Positions 26,147-34,658 of a DNA stretch of 64,000 nt are shown piece by piece. This DNA is from Glycomyces buryatensis (GTDB taxonomy: Bacteria > Actinomycetota > Actinomycetes > Mycobacteriales > Micromonosporaceae). The translations under genes were made by a program, and so were the position numbers. The DNA lies in the NCBI RefSeq assembly GCF_004912275.1, contig NZ_STGY01000056.1, positions 152,038-216,037 on the forward strand. The letters are read 5' to 3'. The number at the start of each line of letters is the position of its first letter. The stretch's first letter is position 1. A model generated the notes under the pieces. It did no database searches. It was not told the origin of the DNA and saw only the letters and a program-made list of their open reading frames with translations.

Positions 26147-27124
26147 TCACAAGAGGGTGCGCAGACGGCCTACCGGCTGGTCACCGCCCCACACCTCCGG
26201 CCACACCAGGTGCTCGACCTCATGCTTGGCGGACTCGGGAACGTCCAGTCCGGCCAGCACCGTGATCGCCCGCAGCGCCACCGGCATCGACGCCCGCCCG
26301 GCGCCGTCGTCGATCTTCACCGCGACCGCACCGGTCCCGGGCGCGGCCAGCACGTGCACGCCCTCGGCCCCGAACTTCGCCACCAGGCCCGGCAATGCGG
26401 CCATCGCGCGCGAATCGACCCGGTCGGTGCCCTCGATCAGCAGCGGGTGGGCGCGCATCGCGTCCGCCACCGCCCGCTCCTCGGTCCCCTCCTCGGCCTC
26501 GACCAGGCGCCCGACGCCCCTCGCAAGGCCTTGGAGGCTGGTGGCGAAGACGGGCGCGCCGCACCCGTCCACACCCGTCGCGCTCACCGTCTCGCCGGTC
26601 AGCTCCTCGATGACGGACACGGTCAACTGTTGGAGCGGGTGGTCGATCTCTCGGTAGGTCCCTGAGTCCCAGCCGTTCACGACGCAGGTGGCGAGCATCG
26701 CCGCGTGCTTGCCCGAGCAGGTCATGTAGATCCGCCGGGCCCCGCCGCCCGCGGCGACGAGCGCGCGCCGCGCGGCCGGGTCGCCGGGCAGGTCCGGCGG
26801 GCACTGGAGCCGGCTCTCGCTCAGCCCCGCCCCGTCCAGGATCGCCGCGACCTGCGCCAGGTGCATCGGCTCGCCCCGGTGGCTGGCCGCCGCGATCGCC
26901 AGTTCGGCGCTCGAGGCGGGTTTCCAGCCGGCGCGCAGCATCGCGACCGCCTGGAGCGGCTTGTTCGCCGAACGCGGGAAGATCGGGGAGACGGCGTCGC
27001 CGAGCGACGCGGCCGGGCGTCCCTCGGGGTCGACCACGGCCACGCTGCCCCGGTGGAGGCTCTCGGTGAAACCGGATCGGATCAGTTCGGCGGCGGGTTC
27101 GCCGCCGCGGTAGACAGATTCCAT
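26147..27124 (-). CDS. L-asparaginase II family protein
   Basis: 325 residues. The family (PF06089) is recognised by SPIFPRSANKPLQAVAML near residue 46, ASHRGEPMHLAQV, CPPDLPGDPAARRALVAAGG, MTCSGKHAAMLATCV and TGVDGCGAP. Members hydrolyse asparagine or act on related amides in the cytoplasm; some are annotated only as asparaginase-like. The ATG at 27124 begins MESVYRGGEPAAELIRSGFT, a normal family N-terminus; the longer upstream frame is not. It stands alone, divergent from the DUF1877 gene. Confidence 0.85.
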   Translation of the reverse strand: MESVYRGGEPAAELIRSGFTESLHRGSVAVVDPEGRPAASLGDAVSPIFPRSANKPLQAVAMLRAGWKPASSAELAIAAASHRGEPMHLAQVAAILDGAGLSESRLQCPPDLPGDPAARRALVAAGGGARRIYMTCSGKHAAMLATCVVNGWDSGTYREIDHPLQQLTVSVIEELTGETVSATGVDGCGAPVFATSLQGLARGVGRLVEAEEGTEERAVADAMRAHPLLIEGTDRVDSRAMAALPGLVAKFGAEGVHVLAAPGTGAVAVKIDDGAGRASMPVALRAITVLAGLDVPESAKHEVEHLVWPEVWGGDQPVGRLRTLL

Positions 27125-27271
27125 ACCGCGGAGACTAACGCCGCTTTCATTGGCGCGCGGCCGGATTGGCGACGATGAGACGCACGCCGGTTCGTTCGAT
27201 CGCCGGATCTGTCGGTGTCGTTCGGTAGGTTCTCTTGCGAGACAGCGACAGTCGAACGTAAGGATCACCGG

Positions 27272-27736
27272 ATGGGCATGACCATCAGCTTCACGAGTGT
27301 GACGCGCCAGGAGCTGGAGAAGGCCCTCGCCGACCCCGAATGGGCCGAGGAGCTGCTCTGGCAGGACGAGAAGGCCGAGCAGGAGCCCGACGGCTACCTC
27401 GACAAGTCCTGGGCGGGTCTGGAGTACCTGATGGGCGAGGCCGGGGTCGGTTTCGAGTTCCTGTTCGAAGGCGTCAATATCGACGAGGAGGGCACCCTGT
27501 TCGCGTGGTCGCCGGAGCTCGTCCGCCAGACCGCCGAGGAGCTGCGGGCGGTGCCGTTCGAGCGCCTCGCCGCCCACTACGACGGGCCCGCCATGGAGGC
27601 CGCCGACGTCTACCCCAGGGTCTGGGAAGTCGGGGCCTCCCTTGACTACGAGGAGTTCCACTACGTCCGGATGGTGGCCTTCTTCGAGGCGGCGGCCGCC
27701 TCGGGCGCGGGGGCGATCATGAACTTCTCGTTCTGA
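27272..27736 (+). CDS. DUF1877 family protein (YfbM-like)
   Basis: 154 residues from the ATG at 27272 with AAGGA upstream. MGMTISFTSVTRQELEKALA, then LDKSWAGLEYLM and YDGPAMEAADVYPRVW match the DUF1877 pattern (an N-terminal beta-alpha part, a conserved DKSWxGLxxLL block and a Y-P-x-x-W block). These are soluble cytoplasmic proteins of unknown role. Convergent with ygfZ, whose stop is 8 bases away. Confidence 0.82.
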   Translation: MGMTISFTSVTRQELEKALADPEWAEELLWQDEKAEQEPDGYLDKSWAGLEYLMGEAGVGFEFLFEGVNIDEEGTLFAWSPELVRQTAEELRAVPFERLAAHYDGPAMEAADVYPRVWEVGASLDYEEFHYVRMVAFFEAAAASGAGAIMNFSF

Positions 27737-27743
27737 GCCCTGC

Positions 27744-28802
27744 TCACTGGACCGCGGTCTGGCCTCCGGTCTCGAACTCCTGGTCGGGCTTCTCGGCGGC
27801 CGACCGCTTGAGCAGGGCGAGCGCGATCTGGCCGTCCTCGTAGTGCTGCACGGCGGTACCGATGGAGCCGATCTCCTTCTCGCCCAAGGTCACCGGAGTG
27901 CCGTGCGCGGGCGGGGGCTCGGTCGAGCCGTCGAGGTGGAGACGCACCAGGCGGCGCGGCGGCTGGCCCAGGTGGTGGACCTTCGCGACGGTCTCCTGGC
28001 CCCGGTAGCAGCCCTTGTCGAGGTGGACGGCGGAGGCGAGCCAGGCGGCCACCTCGTGCGGGACGGTCTTCTCGTCGGTGTCGACGCCGAAGCGCGGGAG
28101 CTTCGCGGCCACCCGGAGGGCGTCGAAGGCCCACGACCCGGCCGGAGCCTGCTCCATCTGCTCGACGGTGCCCGGCAGCGAATCGTCGCGCGGGACCATC
28201 CAGTCGACGGTGTGGACGCCGAGCGCGTCGGTGCGGCGGATCCAGCCCATGTCCGGCACGGCCTTGCCGGGGAGCACCGCCGTCGGCACGGCCGCCAGGT
28301 CCTTGGCGGCGAACTTCGCGACCGGTACCGGCTGGTGCACCGGCTCGGGAGATGAGTCCTCGGCGCCGAGAGTGACGGTCAGCAGCGCCCATTCGCCCGT
28401 CGCGTCGACGATATCGACCTCGGTGCGGAACTTCATGAGCTGCAAGAACTTCAGCAGCGCCTCGCCGGCGCCCGGTTCGGTGTCGAGCCAGACGGTCTCG
28501 CCGTCGTCGAAGACGTTCGCGTGGTGCTCGATCCGCCCGGTCGGGGACAGGAACAGCGTCTCGGTGCCCTCGAAGGGCTTGAGGCTCGTCAAATGCTGGG
28601 TCGACAGCGAGTGCAGCCACTCCAGGCGGGGCGCCCCGGTGATGGTGATGACGTCCCGGTCGGACCGGTCGAAGACCGCGCCGCGCTCGATCGCGGTGCG
28701 CTGCTCGGCCAGCGGCTGGCCGTAATGCCAGGCGGCGATGCCGCCCTCGTCGGCGACGGCGCCGGGCAGGCCCAGCAGCGGGGACGGAGCGGTCTCGGTC
28801 AT
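27744..28802 (-). CDS. YgfZ-like folate-binding protein
   Basis: 352 residues. The aminomethyltransferase-like fold carries the YgfZ signature K-G-C-Y-x-G-Q-E (LDKGCYRGQETVAKVHHLGQ), and the N-terminus has the folate-binding HSLSTQHLTSL region. YgfZ uses folate in the repair or synthesis of iron-sulfur clusters. The ATG at 28802 overlaps the upstream Fur-family TGA as ATGA, so the pair is translationally coupled. In Streptomyces, as I recall it, a nickel-responsive Fur homolog neighbours a YgfZ-like gene in the same way, which would tie the pair to metal homeostasis; that is inference. Confidence 0.87.
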   Translation of the reverse strand: MTETAPSPLLGLPGAVADEGGIAAWHYGQPLAEQRTAIERGAVFDRSDRDVITITGAPRLEWLHSLSTQHLTSLKPFEGTETLFLSPTGRIEHHANVFDDGETVWLDTEPGAGEALLKFLQLMKFRTEVDIVDATGEWALLTVTLGAEDSSPEPVHQPVPVAKFAAKDLAAVPTAVLPGKAVPDMGWIRRTDALGVHTVDWMVPRDDSLPGTVEQMEQAPAGSWAFDALRVAAKLPRFGVDTDEKTVPHEVAAWLASAVHLDKGCYRGQETVAKVHHLGQPPRRLVRLHLDGSTEPPPAHGTPVTLGEKEIGSIGTAVQHYEDGQIALALLKRSAAEKPDQEFETGGQTAVQ

Positions 28803-29239
28803 TGATCCTTCTCCAAGCATTCGGCGCAGGTTCCGAACACCGCGACGTGGCCGACGTCCATGATGAAACCCGTGGCGTCGGCGACCTCCTTGCGCGCGTT
28901 CGCGAACAGCGTGGGTTCGACTTCGGTGATCCGGCCGCAGCGGTGGCACACCAGGTGGGCGTGCCCCCGGTCCCCGGCCAGGTGGTAGGTGGGGGCGCCG
29001 TGGGAGAGGTGGGTGTGGGAGACCAGCTGGAGTTCTTCGAGCAGGTCGAGCGTGCGGTAGACGGTGGTGATATTGACCCCGTCGACCTGGCCTCGGATCC
29101 GTTCGTGGATCTGTTCGGGGGTGGCGTGCCCGAGCGCGCGGACCGCTTCGAGCACGAGCTGGCGCTGCGCGGTCATGCGCAGGCCCTTGGAGCGCAGCAC
29201 CGCAGCCAGTTCGGTCTCCGTCTCGACTTCGGTGGGCAT
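28799..29239 (-). CDS. Fur-family metalloregulator
   Basis: 146 residues from ATG 29239. Winged helix LRSKGLRMTAQRQLVLEAVR, then the dimer/metal region HGAPTYHLAGDRGHAHLVCH and two CxxC motifs (CHRC, CAEC) for a structural zinc. This is a complete Fur-type repressor (Fur, Zur and Nur share this fold). The target metal cannot be told from sequence; conservation next to ygfZ suggests the Nur-like branch but is not proof. The gene is divergent from the class IV aminotransferase gene with about 90 bases between them. Confidence 0.88.
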   Translation of the reverse strand: MPTEVETETELAAVLRSKGLRMTAQRQLVLEAVRALGHATPEQIHERIRGQVDGVNITTVYRTLDLLEELQLVSHTHLSHGAPTYHLAGDRGHAHLVCHRCGRITEVEPTLFANARKEVADATGFIMDVGHVAVFGTCAECLEKDQ

Positions 29240-29328
29240 GTCTGCATCGTACTTCGCAGCGCCCGCCGTCATCGAATACTCCGGTCCGGCTCTCCCGAAG
29301 CGACGCGGCGAAGGGGGACAATGAGCGC

Positions 29329-30186
29329 ATGGCACTAGTTACAGCAGTACTGCACCGCGGTGTCGTCGACTCCGACGAGCCGATCCTGTGCGCCGACGAC
29401 CTCGGAGTCCTCCGCGGCGACGGCGTCTTCGAGACCATCAACGTCCGCGACGGGCAGGCCTTCCTGCTCTCCGAACACCTCGACCGGATGGCGAACTCCG
29501 CGCGCCGCATGGAGTTCGAACTCCCCGCCAAGACCGAGATGGCCGAACTGGCCGAGCAGGCCCTCGCCGCCTGGCGGGGGCGCTTCACCGGCGAGGAGGC
29601 GGCGCTGCGCCTGGTCGCCACGCGCGGGCGCGAGCACGGCGGGCCGCTGACCGTCTTCGCGACGATCGACCCGGTGCCGGCGGAGCGGATCGCGCCGCGC
29701 CGGGACGGGCTCAATATCGTGACGGCCTCACTGGGGGTGGATGCCGATGCGCGGGGGAAAGCCCCGTGGCTTCTAGGCGGGGTCAAGGCACTGTCCTACG
29801 CCAGCATGATGGCGGTGACGCGCTGGGCGAAGTCCCAGGGAGCCGACGACGCGCTGTGGGTCTCGGCCGACGGCTACGCACTGGAGGGCCCGACCTCATC
29901 GCTGCTGTGGCTCGACGGCCGGACGCTGTGCACCACGCCGGCCTCGACCGGGATCCTGCCGGGGACGACCAGCGCCTACCTGCTGGAACACGCCGCGAAG
30001 GCGGGCCTGGAGACCGCCGAGCGGCTGATCACAGTGGAGGATCTGATGGGGACCGAGGCGGCCTGGCTGAGCTCGTCGGTGAGGGGTGTGGCCTTCATCA
30101 CTTCGATCGATGGCAAGGCGATCGCTCAGCGGCCGGACATCACGGCTGAGCTGGACAAACTCGCGGGATTTGCCGTACCCGAATAA
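29329..30186 (+). CDS. pabC: Aminodeoxychorismate lyase / class IV aminotransferase
   Basis: 285 residues of fold-type IV PLP enzyme: LGVLRGDGVFETINVRDGQA, PLP lysine K153 in GGVKALSYASMMA, then EGPTSSLLW and TPASTGILPGTTSAYLLE. The same fold serves branched-chain and D-amino acid aminotransferases; length and the short loops suggest 4-amino-4-deoxychorismate lyase, which forms p-aminobenzoate for folate. The neighbour YgfZ is folate-dependent, a mild contextual support. The start ATG at 29329 has a GGGGGA run 10-15 bases upstream; an in-frame alternative is not evident. Confidence 0.72.
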   Translation: MALVTAVLHRGVVDSDEPILCADDLGVLRGDGVFETINVRDGQAFLLSEHLDRMANSARRMEFELPAKTEMAELAEQALAAWRGRFTGEEAALRLVATRGREHGGPLTVFATIDPVPAERIAPRRDGLNIVTASLGVDADARGKAPWLLGGVKALSYASMMAVTRWAKSQGADDALWVSADGYALEGPTSSLLWLDGRTLCTTPASTGILPGTTSAYLLEHAAKAGLETAERLITVEDLMGTEAAWLSSSVRGVAFITSIDGKAIAQRPDITAELDKLAGFAVPE

Positions 30187-30381
30187 CGGTTTGGCATCGT
30201 TTCACAGCATGTTCCCAGGCTCGCCACAGGCCACGCTCAGAGACGGTCCTCATAGTAATGATTGTTCCGGTCACGCCGACAAGCCGAACAGGATGACATG
30301 GGCAGTCGCCTGGGAGGCACGGAACAATCCGGGGGCACATACCGGAAAGGGCAATCGGGCACAGCCCTTCCGGTGCCAATG

Positions 30382-30440
30382 AAAAGTGGAGCTTCTCCAC
30401 TTTATCGGGGCCGCAGCGAATGGGCAAGCGCTGCGGCCCC
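30382..30440. terminator. Double hairpin terminator region
   Basis: Hairpin 1: AAAGTGGAG/CTCCACTTT (30383-30403, loop CTT) flanked by A and T runs, usable on both strands. Hairpin 2: GGGGCCGCAGCG with CGCTGCGGCCCC (30407-30440, 10-base loop). It separates the pabC-like gene from the operator-like site at 30539. The rest of 30187-30595 holds no gene I can support. Confidence 0.72.
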
Positions 30441-30538
30441 ATTAATGTGTCACAGAACCGACACGACTACATATCGGCACGACAATGCATCGGCCGGTTC
30501 TCAAGCTGCCGCACTTCCGCCGCGCTATCGCGAACGCG

Positions 30539-30560
30539 ATCCTATAGGATATATCCTATA
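30539..30560. promoter_or_regulatory. Operator-like palindrome identical to the GntR-gene site
   Basis: The 16 bp palindrome ATAGGATATATCCTAT with flanks gives 21 bases identical to 59551-59571. It lies just past the 3-prime end of the FAD dehydrogenase gene. The AT-rich run is very unlikely by chance in this GC-rich DNA. Confidence 0.72.
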
Positions 30561-30595
30561 GAGATGTGTTCGGCGCCGCGAGTGCTCCGTTCGCT

Positions 30596-31957
30596 TTAAA
30601 CTGCTAGTACCTTGCCGGGGTTGAGAATCCCCAAAGGATCGAACGCGTGCTTGATGCGGCGCTGGACCGCCAGGTTCACCGGATCCATTTCCCTTGCGAG
30701 CCAGTCGCGTTTGAGCATTCCCACCCCGTGTTCGCCGGTAATGGTGCCGCCCATGGCGAGTGCCATTTCCAGGATCTCATCGAATGCGGCCCGGCCCGCC
30801 GCGACGGACGACTCGTCCTCGGGGTGGACCACGATGTTCGGGTGGAGGTTCCCGTCTCCCGCATGGGCGATGACCCCGATGACGACCCCGTGGCGCTCAG
30901 CCGCGGCGGCGACGCCGTCGAGGGCCTCGGCCAGGCGCGAGCGCGGCACGGCGACGTCGTCGACCAGGACGGTCCCCAGCCGCTCCATCGCGTGATAGGC
31001 ATTGCGGCGGGATTCGAGCAGCGCGTCGGCCTCCGTCTCGTCGGTCGCCCGGAAGACCTCGGCCGCACCGGATTCGGTGCACAGGCGCTCGATCTCGGTG
31101 AGTTCGGCGACGGGGTTCGAATCGGCGCACACCAGCAACAGGGCGGCGGCGTCGGTCGGCAGTCCCTGCGGGCGCAGGGCTTCGAGCGCCCGCAGGTGGA
31201 CATTGTCGATGAGCTCCAACAGGCTCGGCTGGCAGCCCGCGGCCATGATCGCGGTGACTGCGTTCCCGGCCGCGGCGGTGGTGTCGAAGACGGCCGCGAG
31301 CGTGAGGCGCTCGGCGGGGATCGGGGAGAGCTTGAGCGTGGCCTCGGTGATGACGCCGAGGGTGCCCTCGGAGCCGCACATGAGCCGGGTCAGGTCGTAT
31401 CCGGCCACGCCCTTGGCGGTCTGGCGGCCGCAGCGCATGACCTCGCCCGAGGCGAGGACGACTTCCAGGCCGAGCACGTATTCGGCGGTGACGCCGTATT
31501 TGACGCAGCACATGCCTCCGGCGGCGGTGGCGATATTGCCGCCGATGGTGGAGATCTGCCAGGAACCGGGGTCGGGCGAGTAGCGCAGGCCGTGTTCGGC
31601 CGCGGCCCTGGAGATGTCGGCGTTGAGGACGCCGGGCTCGCAGACCGCGATGCGATTGACGGGGTCGATCGAGACGATCTGGTTCATCGGCGAGACGTCG
31701 AGGAGGATGGCCCCGTCCACGGCGGTCGCGGACCCGGCCAGTCCGGTCCGGGCACCTTGCGTGACAACCGGAGTGCCGTACTCGGAGGCGACGCCCAGAA
31801 CCGCCGAGACGGTGGCGGCGTCCGCGGCCCGGACCAGAGCGGCGGCCCTCCCGGGCTCGACCAGTCGCGCCTGGTCGACCGAATGCGCGGCGATGACGTC
31901 GGCATCGACCACGGGCTCGACACCGGCGGTGGCCAGCGCGGAAAACAGATCGCTCAT
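30596..31957 (-). CDS. FAD-linked D-2-hydroxyacid dehydrogenase (GlcD/D-lactate type)
   Basis: 453 residues from ATG 31957. The N-terminal FAD-binding PCMH domain has VVTQGARTGLAGSA and the FAD loop SWQISTIGGNIATAAGG with TRLMCGSEGTLGVITEATLK. The C-terminal FAD-oxidase domain has HAGDGNLHPN and GEHGVGMLKRDWL. Enzymes of this family oxidise glycolate, D-lactate or D-2-hydroxyglutarate and pass electrons to the respiratory chain. There are no glcE/glcF subunits nearby, so it is a single-chain member. The palindrome shared with the fucose/lactate regulator gene lies just downstream, hinting at a link with lactate metabolism, although it is not in the promoter of this gene. TAA at 30596. Confidence 0.85.
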   Translation of the reverse strand: MSDLFSALATAGVEPVVDADVIAAHSVDQARLVEPGRAAALVRAADAATVSAVLGVASEYGTPVVTQGARTGLAGSATAVDGAILLDVSPMNQIVSIDPVNRIAVCEPGVLNADISRAAAEHGLRYSPDPGSWQISTIGGNIATAAGGMCCVKYGVTAEYVLGLEVVLASGEVMRCGRQTAKGVAGYDLTRLMCGSEGTLGVITEATLKLSPIPAERLTLAAVFDTTAAAGNAVTAIMAAGCQPSLLELIDNVHLRALEALRPQGLPTDAAALLLVCADSNPVAELTEIERLCTESGAAEVFRATDETEADALLESRRNAYHAMERLGTVLVDDVAVPRSRLAEALDGVAAAAERHGVVIGVIAHAGDGNLHPNIVVHPEDESSVAAGRAAFDEILEMALAMGGTITGEHGVGMLKRDWLAREMDPVNLAVQRRIKHAFDPLGILNPGKVLAV

Positions 31958-31974
31958 ACCGCGATTCTCACACG

Positions 31975-32943
31975 CTAGGCGTAGGGATCCGTGTCGATGA
32001 CTTCCCGAGCGATCTTCGCGATGTCCTCGACCACGGCGATGCCGTCTTCTTCGGAGGCCAAGCCGCCGGTCATGATCGCCAGTTCGATCGGGTTGTCGGT
32101 GTCGCCGGCGATGACGCCGATCGAGTTGACCACCCATTCACCGCCGAGGTCGTCGCGGGTGTCCCAGCCGTTCTTCGACCACACGGTCTCGCCCTCGGCG
32201 GCGGCGGCCGAGACGCCCCAGGACTGGTCTTCCTCCAGGTCGCCCATGAGGGAGCGCGCGTACTCGGTCTGCGCGGCGTCCAAGATGCCGTCGTAGAGGG
32301 CGGTCTCCAGCATGGTCCGCTGGTCGGCGGCGGTGGACCAGGTCAGGCCCCACTGCTCGGTCTCGTACGGCTCGGTGTTCTCCAGGCCGAATTCCTCGTG
32401 GGCCTCGCGGATCGCGGCGTGCCCGTCGTCGAAGACGCCGAACAGCAGGTTGGTGGTGGCCTCGTTGTCCGATTCGCGGATCATCTTCTCGGCGTCGGTG
32501 GCGACCCAGTCGGGGAAGTCCTCGGGCGAGCCGTATTCGCGCAGCAGCATCGTGAGGATCTCGACCTTGACGATGGAGGCGGTGCTGTGCTGCTCCTCGG
32601 CCTTGTAGCCGAGGTCGAATTCGCTGTCGCTCAACGCGACCGAGACGTACAGGTTCTCGTCCTCGATGCCGGCGAGGTATTCGTCGATCCGCTCGGTGAG
32701 GTCGGACTCGAGCTTTTCATGGGCGGCGGCGCGCAGTTCCTCGGCGTCGGGCTGGAGCGAGGAGTCGGCGAGTTCGGACTCGTCGGCCTGCGAGCTGGGA
32801 AGGCCTTCGTCGGAGGAGCCGCCGAGGCCTACGTCTTCGGCGGTGAAATCGCCCACGTAAATGGTGGTGGCGACGAGTACGGCGAGGGCGGGGACGGCGA
32901 GGTAGGGCCAGAGCCGCCGCGATGGATTCGGCTTGGGGGTCAC
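31975..32943 (-). CDS. Class A beta-lactamase-like serine hydrolase, membrane-anchored
   Basis: 322 residues from a GTG at 32943. One N-terminal membrane helix (~11-30), an acidic linker, then a penicillin-binding/class A fold: S123-x-x-K126 (TASIVKVEIL), S158-D-N160 and K257-N-G259 in place of KTG. No E166-type omega loop motif is obvious, so it may be a binding protein or cell-wall hydrolase rather than a true beta-lactamase. It follows the FAD dehydrogenase gene by position but faces its own ~500-base upstream region. A farther upstream start to 33144 would be Arg-rich and unlikely. Confidence 0.72.
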   Translation of the reverse strand: MTPKPNPSRRLWPYLAVPALAVLVATTIYVGDFTAEDVGLGGSSDEGLPSSQADESELADSSLQPDAEELRAAAHEKLESDLTERIDEYLAGIEDENLYVSVALSDSEFDLGYKAEEQHSTASIVKVEILTMLLREYGSPEDFPDWVATDAEKMIRESDNEATTNLLFGVFDDGHAAIREAHEEFGLENTEPYETEQWGLTWSTAADQRTMLETALYDGILDAAQTEYARSLMGDLEEDQSWGVSAAAAEGETVWSKNGWDTRDDLGGEWVVNSIGVIAGDTDNPIELAIMTGGLASEEDGIAVVEDIAKIAREVIDTDPYA

Positions 32944-33444
32944 GGGTGGAGAACCTGACTCTTGGATGGGGTGTCGCTGACAAGGTACTGCGGCCCACGC
33001 TAAAGCAGGTGGCAGGGCGGCGACTACCCGGGTTGAACCCGAGAAATTGTAACGCTTATACAACGCTACGGCCAATGTCGCTATTGCGTCCCTTGCCCAT
33101 ACACGCGCCCCACTCGAACCGGTCCGGCTTCCTCGCGCCGCCAACCCGAACCCTCGACCTTCTGATCCGCAGTCAGATGCTCCGGCTCCCGAGCGAGCCT
33201 CCCGGACGAGTCGCCCGACCCGACTGTGCCCGTCCGCGAACGGACGAGACGCCCGGAACCGGCTGGGGCGCCGGCTCCGAGCGTCTGGAGTCCGTCTTGA
33301 TAGCGGGCGGGCCGTGAGGCACTGGCCCGGGCATTCGAGGTGGGACCTGGGGAGGAAATGACCACTACGTTTGCCCGGTGTCAGTGCCTCACGGAGATTC
33401 CACCCGGTGAAGCCCCCGCCGCGGCGGGGACGCTTTCGAAGCGG
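32944..33444. other. Intergenic region with a long inverted repeat
   Basis: No gene is supported. 33312-33333 (starting CCGTGAGGCACTG) is an imperfect inverted match to 33372-33394 (ending CAGTGCCTCACGG), able to form a ~22 bp stem with a 38-base loop just downstream of the gene at 33445-34401. GTAACGCTTATACAACG at 33049-33065 is a locally AT-richer stretch that could hold the promoter of the hydrolase gene. Confidence 0.55.
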
Positions 33445-34401
33445 TCACGCGGCCGCCCGGAACTTGAGCATGGTGCGCATCACCGCGGCGCTCACGCCCA
33501 CGAGGCAGACGATCGCGATCAAGGCGAGCAGTCCGTTGGCCCCATCGGTGACCGCCTTCGGATCCACCGCCACGACCTCTTCGCCGTTCGGGGCGCCCGA
33601 GCCGGAGCTGTCGGTGCCCGAGTCGGTGCCGGTCTCGCCGAACGAGTTCACCTCTTTGCCCTCATCGGACTTCGAGTCCTCGTCCGTGCCCGCGGCATCG
33701 GATCCCTCGGGTCGCTCTTCGGGGTTCGAGCCGGGGCCCTCGCCCCGACCGGCTGCGGCCCCATCGCCTGCGGCCGAGTCGGGTTCGGACTCGTTCGTCT
33801 GTTCACTGCCCTCGCCATCGGAATCGGACGCGGGCGCCTCGCCGCTCGCCGGTTCCTGGTTCTCCGGGGCATCGTCATCGGACTGCGCCTCCGCTACCCT
33901 CACCTGCGCGGCGTCGTAGTCGGCGAACAGCCCGTGGCAATTGGGGACCATCGCCACCTCGGCCGAACGGTTCATCACGAACACCTGCTCCGAGTCCGGA
34001 TCGATGTCGTAGATCTCGTCGCCGACGTGCAGCTGCGCGTCCGTGCCCAGTTCGTTGCGGTAGCTCACCTCGGAGCCGACCGGCACCGTCACCTCGGTCG
34101 AGTCGGGCTTGGAGGAAGCCGACACGACGTCGAGGGTGCCGCAGTTGCCGCTGAAGACGATCTGGTCGTCACTGCTCGAACCGGACTCGTCGGCCGTCGC
34201 CATGCTCACGCCGGCCGCACCGCCGACCGCGAGCATCCCGGCCGCCGAAATGGCGGCCAGACGCGACTTGCGCCGCTGCGTGCGCCTGTCCATGACGGCC
34301 TGCACCGTCGGGGGGATCCGACCGTCGCTGACCGGATAGGGCAGCGGAGGACGTGTCTGGGCTCGCGATGGCTCGCCGAGCTTCGTCTTGTGTCTTCCCA
34401 T
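33445..34401 (-). CDS. Secreted/membrane protein with acidic repeat linker
   Basis: 318 residues. A basic N-terminus and a hydrophobic segment (~48-70) are followed by a small beta-rich domain with two cysteines (GNCGTLDVV to MVPNCHG, ~85-155), a long acidic Ser/Glu/Gly-rich linker (160-285) and a C-terminal membrane helix (290-312). The GSEVSYRNELGTDAQLHVGD piece looks like a small extracytoplasmic beta domain common in actinomycete envelope proteins. Function unknown; surface exposure is likely. It is divergent from the polytopic membrane gene at 34659. Confidence 0.6.
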   Translation of the reverse strand: MGRHKTKLGEPSRAQTRPPLPYPVSDGRIPPTVQAVMDRRTQRRKSRLAAISAAGMLAVGGAAGVSMATADESGSSSDDQIVFSGNCGTLDVVSASSKPDSTEVTVPVGSEVSYRNELGTDAQLHVGDEIYDIDPDSEQVFVMNRSAEVAMVPNCHGLFADYDAAQVRVAEAQSDDDAPENQEPASGEAPASDSDGEGSEQTNESEPDSAAGDGAAAGRGEGPGSNPEERPEGSDAAGTDEDSKSDEGKEVNSFGETGTDSGTDSSGSGAPNGEEVVAVDPKAVTDGANGLLALIAIVCLVGVSAAVMRTMLKFRAAA

Positions 34402-34658
34402 GCCTGCGACTCTCCAACTGCGGGTACATGTTCGGGGCGACCAGTCGGATCGCCCGAATCAGGTCTCAACCTTTTTCAACGAGCGAGCAAGAAGAAGGTG
34501 ACGGCCCCGCCGCAGAACGATTTCCAGACCGCCGAGGCAGGCTCAGAGCCGGGCGGCTTCACACGCGTCCCGTGATCGGGGGCGAAGGGCCCAAAATTGC
34601 CGACGTCCGTAGGATGTGCCCTGGACGACCTCTAGCAGAGACCGCGAGAACCTCTCCC

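Noticed and set aside
30404..30538. Small RNA between the palindrome and the terminator
   Set aside because: Arrangement is suggestive, but no promoter is clear and no known RNA family pattern (SRP, tmRNA, 6C) is seen.
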